From assembly GCF_000732195.1 (NCBI RefSeq), contig NZ_JNNU01000018.1, forward strand, positions 51,444 to 115,443: a stretch of 64,000 nucleotides of DNA. Direction: 5' to 3'. This stretch comes from Neorhizobium vignae. GTDB lineage: Bacteria; Pseudomonadota; Alphaproteobacteria; Rhizobiales; Rhizobiaceae. Positions 42,954 through 51,196 of this stretch are shown one piece after another. Position 1 is the stretch's first letter; the number at the start of each line of letters is the position of its first letter. Made by a program: the position numbers and the translations under genes. Under the pieces are notes generated by a model. It had not been told where the DNA came from and did no database searches. It saw nothing but the letters and a program-made list of their open reading frames with translations.

Positions 42954-44096
42954 CTATGCCGCTGCCGCACTCCGCAGCGCGTTGGCATGCACCTCGACCA
43001 CCCGCTCCGGGCTGTAACAGTCAATGAATTCCTGGCGGAAGCCGGCATGGGCCTGCTCGGCACGCAGGTGGTCACAATAATAAACCATCGCGTTCACGAG
43101 CTCCTCGCGACGATCCACCGGCACGAGCAGGCCGAGCCTGCTGTCGACGAGGATATCGCTCGGGCCGAATTCGCAATCGGTCGCGATGACGGGCAGACCA
43201 AACCGCAACGCTTCGCAGATCGCCAGCGACCACCCTTCCCATCGGGACGTGGAGACATAGACGTCACTTGCCGCCAGCGCGGGCTGGGGATTTTCGGGAT
43301 GATGCTCCAGGCTTACCACGTCCGTGAGGCCCCGGCGGTCGATCTCTGCCCGCAAGGCCGCCTCCCCGTCGCCATAACCGACGATTTTCAGCAGGACATT
43401 GCTCCGTTTTTTCCGCAGCTCTGAAAACGCGGCAAGGAGAATATCCTGGCCTTTTTGAAACGAGAAGCGACCGATATTGATGAACGTGACGTTATCGCCG
43501 ACGCGTGCCTGGCCGGCATCGGAGAGGTCAAACTTTCGCACGGGGTTCGGCACCCAATAATGCGGGCGCTTGCTCTTGAACATCGCATTGAATGAGGTGA
43601 GCTGCCGCGGCGAGGTTCCGAAAACCGAGGCGATCTTCGGCAGGAAAAGCGTCTTCATCAACAGGAAGAGGATCTTGGCCTTGATATGGCTGCGCTCCAG
43701 CTTTGGATTGCCGTGGAGATGGACGGCAAACCGGCGCCGGATTCCGATGCAGGAGGCCATGCAGATCACCGTCGGCTCGATCTGCGGCACGACGATCAGG
43801 TCATAATCCTTGCCGGCGATGACCTCCCGGAAGTTGCGCATCAGTTCGATCCGGCTCGAAGCCACGCGGTCGATAATGGTGTAATTCCTGCCCTCCGTCG
43901 GGCGATTTTTGTGAACCGATGTGTAGAGGACGTCCACCTCGAAGTCGCTTCCATACCGATCCATCAGACCGGAGCAGATCGTATCCACGACCCTCTCGAT
44001 ACCGGCGAAAGCGCTCGTCCCCGGCTGGACGTAGAGGATCTTCAAAGGTGTATGGGGACTAAGTCTTTCGGAGTAGGGCATGGTTGCTATTTGCAT
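42954..44096 (-). CDS. Glycosyltransferase family 4
   Basis: 380 residues, GT-B fold. N-terminal ILYVQPGTSAFAGIERVVDT (acceptor domain); donor domain with INIGRFSFQKGQDILLAAF and the E-x7-E region EGWSLAICEALRFGLPVIAT. Cytoplasmic, retaining transferase using a nucleotide sugar. AAGG and GAGG sit before ATG 44096; other in-frame ATGs occur at 44081 and 44153. 42 bases upstream of the GH16 gene in the same direction. Confidence 0.85.
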   Translation of the reverse strand: MQIATMPYSERLSPHTPLKILYVQPGTSAFAGIERVVDTICSGLMDRYGSDFEVDVLYTSVHKNRPTEGRNYTIIDRVASSRIELMRNFREVIAGKDYDLIVVPQIEPTVICMASCIGIRRRFAVHLHGNPKLERSHIKAKILFLLMKTLFLPKIASVFGTSPRQLTSFNAMFKSKRPHYWVPNPVRKFDLSDAGQARVGDNVTFINIGRFSFQKGQDILLAAFSELRKKRSNVLLKIVGYGDGEAALRAEIDRRGLTDVVSLEHHPENPQPALAASDVYVSTSRWEGWSLAICEALRFGLPVIATDCEFGPSDILVDSRLGLLVPVDRREELVNAMVYYCDHLRAEQAHAGFRQEFIDCYSPERVVEVHANALRSAAAA

Positions 44097-44280
44097 ATAC
44101 CTTAACCTCTTTGAATTTTCCGAAGATCCTGTATAGTAAGGAAAATCTCCCATAAAAATGTCGGAAACACCCCTGCTGAAACGTTAAGTCAAACCTGGCG
44201 GAAGACAAGAAATTCTTCGCCGTCCAGAGCAATAACATTGATACAATGTCGATGAGATTGCAACAGCAAAGGTTTTCTGG

Positions 44281-45927
44281 ATGTCCGGCATCGATTTAAA
44301 CACGATTTCGGGAGAGACTGTACTTCCGCTTCCACCATGTGACATCTGCATTGTCGGGTCAGGACCGGCCGGCACGACGCTTGCGCAGGAATTGTCGAAT
44401 ACGAACCTGCGCGTCACTCTTCTGGAAAGCGGCGGCATGGCCCGCGATCCCCTGATGGATGCACTTGACGAGATCGACAATGTCGGCCGGCCGCGTGCCA
44501 GTGACCAGTGGTCCGTCCGCAATCGTATAGTTGGCGGCAGCTCCCACACCTGGGGTGGACGCTGCGGCCCGTTCGACGCCATCGACTATGAAGAGCGGCC
44601 TTGGGTTCCGTATTCCGGCTGGCCGATCGACGGCGGTGATCTCGAACCCTATCTGGCGCGCACTGCCTCCCATCTCGGCCTGGCTTTCGGCAGTGGCTAC
44701 AATGATGAACGGTTCTGGGCGATTGCCAATCGCGAGCGGCCGGCGCTTGATCTCGACCCGGAAATCCTGATCCCCGTCTTCTGGCAATTCAGCCGGGACA
44801 CGGAAGAAGCTTATCCTTACGAATATATGCGCTTCGGTCGTCATGTGGCCAAGCGGATCGGCGCCAATGTGACACTCGTCACCGGGGCGACGGTGCAGAG
44901 CGTTCAGGTTTCGGATTCCGGAGAAGCCGTCCGTGGCGTGCGGTTTGCGGCAGCCGACGGCAGTCAGCAGGTATTGACCGCATCCGCGGTGATCCTGTGC
45001 TGCGGAGGCGTCGAAAATGCACGCATACTGTTGAACTCCGACGAGACGAAACCTCATGGAGTGGGAAACGACCATGACCAGGTAGGACGCTACCTCATGG
45101 ACCATCTGAGGGGTCCGGTGGCGACCTTTTCGCTACCGGGTTCCGATGCTCTTCAAAAGCGCTTTGGCCGATACAATGTCAGTCGCCATTTCTTTCGTGC
45201 CGGATTTCGGCTGAGTCCCGACATCCAGCGGCGCGAACAGCTGCTCAACTGCGCCGGCTGGCTCGGCGAGGTGTTGGCAAAGGATGATCCCTGGGATGCC
45301 TTGCGTCGCATGGCGGGGCGCACCCCGAAGCTGCCGCAGGACCTGTTCAATATCATCGCGAACAGCAATTTGCTCTTCAGGGGGTTAAGGGACTTTCTGG
45401 GTGCGAAGAACGGGGTTCCGCGCAAGCTGACCGAACTCGACCTGCAATGCATGTGCGAGCAGGTGCCCAATCCCGATAGCCGCGTGACCCTGTCTGAACG
45501 ACGCGACCGGCTGGGCATGCGCTTGCCGCGAGTGGACTGGCGCAGCCACAGCGACGAGTCCCGCACGATGCGCAGAATGGCGGAGTTGGCTGTCCAGGAA
45601 CTGCCGAAAGCAGGCCTGCCCGCGCCGAAGCTGGAGGAATGGGTCAAGGAAGGCGCCGAAATTCCCTCGACGTTCATCGATGTCGCCCATCCGACCGGAA
45701 CAACGCGCATGTCCACGGAACCTGGCCGTGGCGTCGTCGATGCCAACTGCGAAGTGCATGGCGTCAGCGGTCTCTTCGTACAGGGCAGTTCGGTCTTCCC
45801 GACGGCCGGGCACTGCAATCCGACCCAGATGATCGTCGCACTGGCTGTTCGCCTCGCCGACCACATCAAGATGAAGCACTCCTATCGAGAACCAGTTCCG
45901 GTGACGGCCCATGCCAGATGCGCTTGA
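44281..45927 (+). CDS. GMC-family FAD-dependent oxidoreductase
   Basis: 548 residues. FAD-binding VGSGPAG (25-31), RIVGGSSHTWGGRCGPFD (GMC N-terminal signature region), CCGGVENARILLNS, and the C-terminal DVAHPTGTTRMS and AGHCNPTQMIVALAVRLAD with the active-site His and Asn. Oxidises an alcohol, here perhaps a sugar or lipid-linked sugar. No signal peptide. Its 3' end overlaps the next gene by 17 bases, so the GMC and SDR enzymes probably act together, for example oxidation followed by keto-reduction of a sugar. Confidence 0.85.
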   Translation: MSGIDLNTISGETVLPLPPCDICIVGSGPAGTTLAQELSNTNLRVTLLESGGMARDPLMDALDEIDNVGRPRASDQWSVRNRIVGGSSHTWGGRCGPFDAIDYEERPWVPYSGWPIDGGDLEPYLARTASHLGLAFGSGYNDERFWAIANRERPALDLDPEILIPVFWQFSRDTEEAYPYEYMRFGRHVAKRIGANVTLVTGATVQSVQVSDSGEAVRGVRFAAADGSQQVLTASAVILCCGGVENARILLNSDETKPHGVGNDHDQVGRYLMDHLRGPVATFSLPGSDALQKRFGRYNVSRHFFRAGFRLSPDIQRREQLLNCAGWLGEVLAKDDPWDALRRMAGRTPKLPQDLFNIIANSNLLFRGLRDFLGAKNGVPRKLTELDLQCMCEQVPNPDSRVTLSERRDRLGMRLPRVDWRSHSDESRTMRRMAELAVQELPKAGLPAPKLEEWVKEGAEIPSTFIDVAHPTGTTRMSTEPGRGVVDANCEVHGVSGLFVQGSSVFPTAGHCNPTQMIVALAVRLADHIKMKHSYREPVPVTAHARCA

Positions 45928-46924
45928 GGCAAAGCCGGTTCTGGTGACCGGCGCGACTGGCAGGATCGGCAGGGTCGTCGTCGCGGATCTGATCGAACGC
46001 GGTTATGCCGTACGCGCCACCACATCGAAGCCATTGGCGGCGGATGGAAGCGAGGTTGGCGGCCTCCTGGAGTGGCGGCGGTTCGACTTCATGACGGACG
46101 ACAATTGGGATGGGCTCGTCAAGGGCTGCTGCGCCGTCCTGCACCTTGCGGCCGAGCTCGGCAAGATGGAGCGCATGCAGCGGGTCAATGTGGAAGCCAC
46201 CCGACAACTTGCGCAAGCCTGCGAGCGCGAGGGTATTGCCGCCTTCTGTTATGCCAGCACCGTTTCGGTTTACGGGAGTGGGCGAAAGCGGCTGATCGAC
46301 GAGGCGTCGCCGGTCTTGACCACCGACCGGGATATTCCCTCGCAATACTGGGCTCTCGCCTATGTTCGAATGTATGGGCGAACCAAGCTGGCAGGCGAGC
46401 TCGCATTGCGCGCCGTTGCAAGGCAGACCCGCTTTACGATCGTGCGGCCCGCCGTGGTCGTCGATATCAACCAGATCATAGGGATCCGCGACTGGAACCC
46501 GATCAAGCGACTGCTGGGCGCCCATCGCCATGCACATCACATCTATGTTCGCGACGTCTCCGACGCGATGATCTGGTTTATCGAGCGTGGACTGGCCGGA
46601 CATGGTGAGCCGGGCCAGGTCGAGGTCTATAACCTTGCGGAGGACGATTGCCCCGATCCACGGCACATCGATTTCATGCGAAAGGCTTTCTCCGTCAGCC
46701 GTGACCGACGCTATAGAAGCATACCGATACCGGCGGTCGCCGATTGGCTTCACGATTTCCTGAGATTTAGAACCCTACCTTTGAGAAACCCTCTGTGGCG
46801 AATGCGCTTTTCCAACCAGCGACTGAAGGACGCCGGCTATCGCTTTCGTTACGGCATGGCAGATGCCCAACGCCTTGCGCTTTCCACCCTTGGAAAAACC
46901 GCCGGAAATGGAGAGGCCGAGTGA
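45911..46924 (+). CDS. NAD-dependent epimerase/dehydratase (extended SDR)
   Basis: 337 residues. Rossmann motif GATGRIG (14-20), active-site Tyr155-Gly-Arg-Thr-Lys159, Ser/Thr in ASTVSVYG. Likely modifies a nucleotide sugar or a lipid-linked sugar. Overlaps the GMC oxidoreductase gene, implying a coupled two-step reaction. A C-terminal LRFRTLPLRNPLWRMRFSNQ extension is common in polysaccharide-locus SDRs. Confidence 0.85.
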   Translation: MPDALEAKPVLVTGATGRIGRVVVADLIERGYAVRATTSKPLAADGSEVGGLLEWRRFDFMTDDNWDGLVKGCCAVLHLAAELGKMERMQRVNVEATRQLAQACEREGIAAFCYASTVSVYGSGRKRLIDEASPVLTTDRDIPSQYWALAYVRMYGRTKLAGELALRAVARQTRFTIVRPAVVVDINQIIGIRDWNPIKRLLGAHRHAHHIYVRDVSDAMIWFIERGLAGHGEPGQVEVYNLAEDDCPDPRHIDFMRKAFSVSRDRRYRSIPIPAVADWLHDFLRFRTLPLRNPLWRMRFSNQRLKDAGYRFRYGMADAQRLALSTLGKTAGNGEAE

Positions 46925-46968
46925 GGAAGTATCAGGTGACGGCGCTCCTATGCGGGGTCTTGAGCGTC

Positions 46969-47262
46969 TCATTCTCCCGAGTATTTTGAATTCACGCCCA
47001 GCGAGGATTGCTCTCGCTGGTTTACCCGCTTCCGGACATAGAGAAGATAGAAGATTCCATTCATGGCGACACACCCCGCCTCAAGCGCCACCGCCACCAG
47101 GAACGCCCAGGTCAATGCATCGGATATCGAATAATCGAGAACAATTGCGGTTGTCGTCAAAACGATGACGACGGCCAAAACGACGAGCGTGAAGATCAAA
47201 ATTGGCAACCGGGCTGCACAAAGCAAGCCGATGATGAATGCAATGACCAAGTCCCAAGTCAT
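46969..47262 (-). CDS. Small integral membrane protein, unknown
   Basis: 97 residues with three hydrophobic segments (about 4-20, 21-42, 50-76), ending in a basic/polar tail. A clear AAAGGA ribosome site precedes the ATG, which supports a real gene. I do not recognise the family. Lies at the end of the leftward unit that includes exoF-like and a glycosyltransferase gene. Confidence 0.6.
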   Translation of the reverse strand: MTWDLVIAFIIGLLCAARLPILIFTLVVLAVVIVLTTTAIVLDYSISDALTWAFLVAVALEAGCVAMNGIFYLLYVRKRVNQREQSSLGVNSKYSGE

Positions 47263-47364
47263 CAGCGTCCTTTGGCCAGTCTCGTGGCCAGTTTCGTCTC
47301 CGGCATTTGAGAATTTTATTCTAACATGTGCTGATTGTCCCTAGCAAGCGGGAATCGACTAGCT

Positions 47365-47381
47365 TCCGGCCTCAAGCCGGA
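47365..47381 (-). terminator. Hairpin downstream of the exoF-like gene
   Basis: TCCGGC-CTCAA-GCCGGA about 35 bases beyond the exoF-like stop. Short stem and no T tract on the leftward strand, so only a possible terminator or processing site. Confidence 0.35.
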
Positions 47382-47414
47382 TGGCGATTTTGTGCTGTCG
47401 GCTCCGGCTGCGAT

Positions 47415-48749
47415 TTAAAAGTTCTTCGGCCGAATATCTCTTGCTCTTCTTTCCACCCGCACGACGTCGCCCGGACCTACTTCATCATTGTCACTGACGA
47501 CCAGGGTCTGCATCGCTCCATTGATTGTCCGATTGACCTTGATGACAAACGCTGGCTCGCCGTCGGCTTCCAGTGCGGCAAGGGCGGCAGGAGCGCGCAA
47601 TTCGAGGTTTGCCAGAAGCGCACGCGCCGTTTTCGCCTTTTCGGAATTGACAGCCAGCCGATCCCGCAGGTCCACGGCCTCGGTAAGCGCGTCACCTCTG
47701 TATTTCTGGCGAAAATCGCCCATTTCCTGATCGAGTTTGGCGAGATCCTGTTGCGTCTTGAGAATTGCAAGCGAGACATCCAGGCTGCGGCTTTCGAGAT
47801 CCGCGAGGCTTTGGTTTGCGCCCAGCTGCCGAGACGATACCGTCAGCCCCTGGGACACCATCTTGTTGACGGCGGTCAGATCCTTTGCCGCCATTTCGGT
47901 CTGTCTGGCGAGCGAGCTTTCCTTGAGTCGCAGGGTTTCGAGCTGGTTCGTGGCCAGAATCTTGGCCTGACCAAGCCTGTCGAGTTCCGTGCTCATCAGG
48001 TGCAGCCGGGTCTCGAACAATGCCTGCTCATCCTGCATCACACGCGCCAGCGCCGGTCGGGAGGCTTGCGATGCCAGATCCTGCGGGAACGAGACCGTGG
48101 TCGCGCCGGCCAAAAGCGCCTCGACACGCGCCTGACGCGCCAGAAGGCCGTAATGTTCGAACTCCAGTTGGCCGAGGTCCCCGTGACTGACCAGCGCATC
48201 GCGCTGGAGAGCGAGCATTTCAGGATCTCCCTGCCCAAGCCCGCCAGCCATGCTGATTGCCTGGATCACCGTCAGGCCAGGCACGTAGCCGTATTTCCCC
48301 GGGTTGGACACCAAGCCGGTCACGAAGAATGGCCGATAGACCGAGACCTCCACGGAAGCATTGGGCCGCTTCTGCAAGCCGACCTGTTTCTGAAGCTGCT
48401 CCCCGATCAAGCCTGATACGTCATCCAGCGTCTTGCCGGCGACCGAAACGGTGCCGATGATCGGAAGCGACAACGTGCCTGCCGCGGACACGGAGAATTC
48501 ACCGGTCAACGGCACCCATTCGAACGCCACTCCGGCATTCGGCCGCCATTCGAAAACGCGAATTTTCAGAACGTCCTGCGGCCCGAGCGTATAATCGGCC
48601 GCTCGTGCCGGAATGCCAGGAGAAAAAAACGCAAACCAGGCCACCAGCACCATGAGAAGCCTGGCCAGGTAACGCAGCCGGAAGGCTGACCCGGCCGATG
48701 CCCTGACATGCATCGCAAACGGGCGCTGCAAAAAGCTCAGTTGCTGCAT
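47415..48749 (-). CDS. Polysaccharide export periplasmic/outer-membrane protein (ExoF-like)
   Basis: 444 residues. Signal peptide ending PARAADYTLG, then the Poly_export domain (DYTLGPQDVLKIRVFEW, about 52-140), an SLBB-type segment (YRPFFVTGLVSNPGKYGYVPGLTV), and a long alpha-helical region (about 190-390) before a second short beta region. This matches ExoF rather than Wza: no lipobox cysteine and a coiled-coil insertion. Helps carry the polymer across the periplasm and outer membrane. GGGAG precedes the ATG. Confidence 0.85.
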   Translation of the reverse strand: MQQLSFLQRPFAMHVRASAGSAFRLRYLARLLMVLVAWFAFFSPGIPARAADYTLGPQDVLKIRVFEWRPNAGVAFEWVPLTGEFSVSAAGTLSLPIIGTVSVAGKTLDDVSGLIGEQLQKQVGLQKRPNASVEVSVYRPFFVTGLVSNPGKYGYVPGLTVIQAISMAGGLGQGDPEMLALQRDALVSHGDLGQLEFEHYGLLARQARVEALLAGATTVSFPQDLASQASRPALARVMQDEQALFETRLHLMSTELDRLGQAKILATNQLETLRLKESSLARQTEMAAKDLTAVNKMVSQGLTVSSRQLGANQSLADLESRSLDVSLAILKTQQDLAKLDQEMGDFRQKYRGDALTEAVDLRDRLAVNSEKAKTARALLANLELRAPAALAALEADGEPAFVIKVNRTINGAMQTLVVSDNDEVGPGDVVRVERRARDIRPKNF

Positions 48750-48775
48750 CCGGTCACTCCCACTCTCAAGTTGGC

Positions 48776-49894
48776 TTAAGCTATTCGCACGTCATCCCAG
48801 ATCGGCCCCTGCCCGGTGAGATGATTGGCGTAGGACCTGAATTTGTCGATGAAAACCGACGTCCGGAAATCCTGCGCCCGCGCGACGGCATCGGCGGGGT
48901 TGAGATCCATTTTATCGAGACGCTCCACGGCATCGATGACGGCCTCGATCGATTGGATCGGGAAGAATACACCGGTCTTGCCGGCGACCACGGTTTCCGT
49001 CGCTCCGCCCCGTCCATAGGCGATGACAGGGCGGCCGCTTGCCATCGCTTCAACAGGCACGATGCCGAAATCCTCCTCGCCCGGAAATACGAGTGCCCTG
49101 CAGCGTGCGTAGTGGTGCTGAAGGACGTCGAATGGCTGGGCACCCATGATCGTCACGGTCGGTCCGGCGATCTTGCGCAGGCGAGCCAGCATTTCGCCGC
49201 CGCCGATAACCACCAGCTTCGCCTTCATCCGGTTGAACGCTTCCACGGCGAGATCCGGGCGTTTGTAGCTCACCAGTTCCCCAGCCATCAGATAATAATC
49301 CTCGAGATCGCGGGTGGCGACCGGTCGAAAAGCCTGGGTATCGACGGGCGGATGGATGATATGGGCATCCCTGCGGTAATAGCTCTTCACCCGCTGTGCC
49401 ACCGTCGTGGAATTGGCGATGAATTCATCGACGCGGCTGGCCGCCGCGACATCCCAGGTCCGCAAATAATGCGCCAGCGGCGGCATCATCAGCCGCGTCA
49501 GCCTGCCGGAGGTTTCATAGTACTTATTGTACATGTTCCAAATGTATCGCATGGGCGAATGACAGTAACAAATATGGATAGCCGGGGAGGTAGGTATTAC
49601 TCCTTTTGAGGGTCCCGACTCGCTACTAATGACGAGGTCATACCCGCTGAGGTCCAGCTGCTCCAAAGCCATGGGCATCAGCGGCAGATATTTTTTGTAC
49701 ATCCGCTTCGCGTAAGGCAAGGAATCGATGAAGGTCGTTTGGATGCGATGCTTCCGGATTTCCGCTGATATTACAGCGGGATCATACACATGGGTGTAGA
49801 TATCGGCGCCCGGATAAATTCGGCAGAGCGCCTCCAGGACCTTTTCGCCGCCCCGCATTCCGACCAGCCAGTAATGGACGATTGCCACCCGCAT
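48776..49894 (-). CDS. Glycosyltransferase family 4
   Basis: 372 residues starting MRVAIVHYWLVGMRGGEKVL. GT-B acceptor domain with CYCHSPMRYIWNMYNKYY; donor domain with AGELVSYKRPDLAVEAFNR, ALVFPGEEDFGIVPVEAMASGRPVIAYG (E-x7-E). GGGGAAG precedes ATG 49894; the upstream extension is not domain-like. 26 bases before the exoF-like gene on the same strand. Confidence 0.88.
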   Translation of the reverse strand: MRVAIVHYWLVGMRGGEKVLEALCRIYPGADIYTHVYDPAVISAEIRKHRIQTTFIDSLPYAKRMYKKYLPLMPMALEQLDLSGYDLVISSESGPSKGVIPTSPAIHICYCHSPMRYIWNMYNKYYETSGRLTRLMMPPLAHYLRTWDVAAASRVDEFIANSTTVAQRVKSYYRRDAHIIHPPVDTQAFRPVATRDLEDYYLMAGELVSYKRPDLAVEAFNRMKAKLVVIGGGEMLARLRKIAGPTVTIMGAQPFDVLQHHYARCRALVFPGEEDFGIVPVEAMASGRPVIAYGRGGATETVVAGKTGVFFPIQSIEAVIDAVERLDKMDLNPADAVARAQDFRTSVFIDKFRSYANHLTGQGPIWDDVRIA

Positions 49895-49915
49895 GAAGCT
49901 TCCCCAATGACCCGA

Positions 49916-49954
49916 GCAATAGCCAAATTCTTCAGCTATTGCGCCAATTTGGCT
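49916..49954. promoter_or_regulatory. Interlocking inverted repeats upstream of the leftward glycosyltransferase
   Basis: GCAATAGC (49916) pairs with GCTATTGC (49935), and AGCCAAATT (49921) pairs with AATTTGGCT (49946). The two dyads share bases, so only one hairpin could form in RNA; as DNA they may be paired operators. Located about 20 bases upstream of the 49894 start. Confidence 0.5.
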
Positions 49955-50021
49955 CACGCTATAGATCGAAAGAAGTAGATACGATTATCTACCCCGGAAT
50001 GTGCAGTTTAATTCCCCCATA

Positions 50022-50067
50022 TATCGGTAAATAGTGCCGATACTGTTCGTGATTGCCTAAATAGTGC
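50022..50067 (+). promoter_or_regulatory. Direct repeat pair and dyad upstream of exoY
   Basis: TAAATAGTGC occurs at 50028-50037 and again at 50058-50067, exactly 30 bases apart. The first copy also sits in a dyad, TATCGG-N9-CCGATA (50022-50042). Spacing near three helical turns suggests binding of one regulator to the same face. No known consensus recognised. Confidence 0.5.
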
Positions 50068-50181
50068 GCCGCAACAAAAGTATTGTCAAATGAAATACCA
50101 GGCGCTAACGTGGGTCTGGATGCCGCTATAGATTGTCTGCCCATACCCTTTCGTCTTTTTTCTAGAGTACGGAGCCAGCAG

Positions 50182-50901
50182 ATGAATGACATGAATGTCA
50201 GTGGTAATTTGAATGCGATGAACGGCACGCATCTTCAGGCACCCGAACAATTCGCCTTCCCGAGGATCGGAAACGAAGCCTCTCATCGCCTCTCGGTCTA
50301 TCTGAAACGGGCACTCGACACGGTCATTTCTCTTATTGCCCTTATCGTTCTCATGCCGATGATCGTGATGCTGATCGCCCTGCTTTATGCCGTTCAGGGT
50401 CGCCCAATCTTCGTTGGGCACCGCCGGATCGGCAAGAATGGGGTGATGTTCCCGTGTCTCAAGTTCAGGACAATGGTCCCCAATGCCGACGAAGCTCTGC
50501 GTCGGCATCTCTCCGCCAATCCGTCGGACGGGGCGGAATGGGCCGCCACGCACAAACTGAAGAACGACCCCAGGATTACGCCGCTCGGCGCCTTGCTGCG
50601 CAAGAGCAGCGCCGACGAGATACCCCAGCTCCTGAACGTCATACTGGGACATATGAGCATCGTCGGCCCGCGCCCGATCGTGTCGAGCGAGGCGGAGTTC
50701 TATGGTCGTCACTTTGTGGATTACATCCGGGTTCGGCCGGGCCTGACTGGGCTTTGGCAGATCAGCGGCCGCAATGACATCAGCTACAACGCACGCGTCG
50801 AACTCGACATGCGCTATGTCCGAGAACAGAGCATCTGGGGGGATATCGTCATCATGGCCAAGACCGTCCCGGCGGTGTTGCGCGCGCACGGCAGCTATTG
50901 A
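50182..50901 (+). CDS. exoY: Undecaprenyl-phosphate sugar phosphotransferase (ExoY-like)
   Basis: 239 residues. One hydrophobic anchor (about 45-68), then the bacterial sugar transferase domain with KFRTMVPNADE, EWAATHKLKNDPRITPLG, LRKSSADEIPQLLNVI, GHMSIVGPRPI and RPGLTGLWQISGRNDISY, ending in GSY as in ExoY. It starts EPS synthesis by transferring a sugar-1-phosphate (galactose in Sinorhizobium ExoY) to undecaprenyl phosphate. GGAG before ATG 50182 and family length favour this start over an ATG at 50083. Confidence 0.92.
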   Translation: MNDMNVSGNLNAMNGTHLQAPEQFAFPRIGNEASHRLSVYLKRALDTVISLIALIVLMPMIVMLIALLYAVQGRPIFVGHRRIGKNGVMFPCLKFRTMVPNADEALRRHLSANPSDGAEWAATHKLKNDPRITPLGALLRKSSADEIPQLLNVILGHMSIVGPRPIVSSEAEFYGRHFVDYIRVRPGLTGLWQISGRNDISYNARVELDMRYVREQSIWGDIVIMAKTVPAVLRAHGSY

Positions 50902-50906
50902 TTATT

Positions 50907-50926
50907 GAGCCCGCCCCGCGGGGCGG
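50907..50926. terminator. GC-rich palindrome after exoY
   Basis: A 20-base perfect palindrome (GCCCGCCCC plus its complement) six bases after the exoY stop. There is no T tract, so pausing or Rho-dependent termination is more likely than intrinsic. The remaining ~270 bases to the next gene show no convincing gene. Confidence 0.5.
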
Positions 50927-51196
50927 GCGGTTGAGAAACGGCGGACGTTCCGCGCGGGATGGAGTGAAATACGGCAGACGCAATGCAATAGCATCGAGGG
51001 ATCAGCACATCTTGCAAGCCAGTTTTGAGATCGCCAGCAGGAACTTTCAGCAAAAAGAGACCGCCATCTGCTTGTCGCCGCGGTCCTGTTTTTCGCCACC
51101 CGGAAAATTCGCAGATGAGCGGGGCCCCCTCGTCCACCGCCCTTGGTACCCGCACATTGCCCCCCCTTTCCACGCAAACCATGATGGAGGGCAGTC

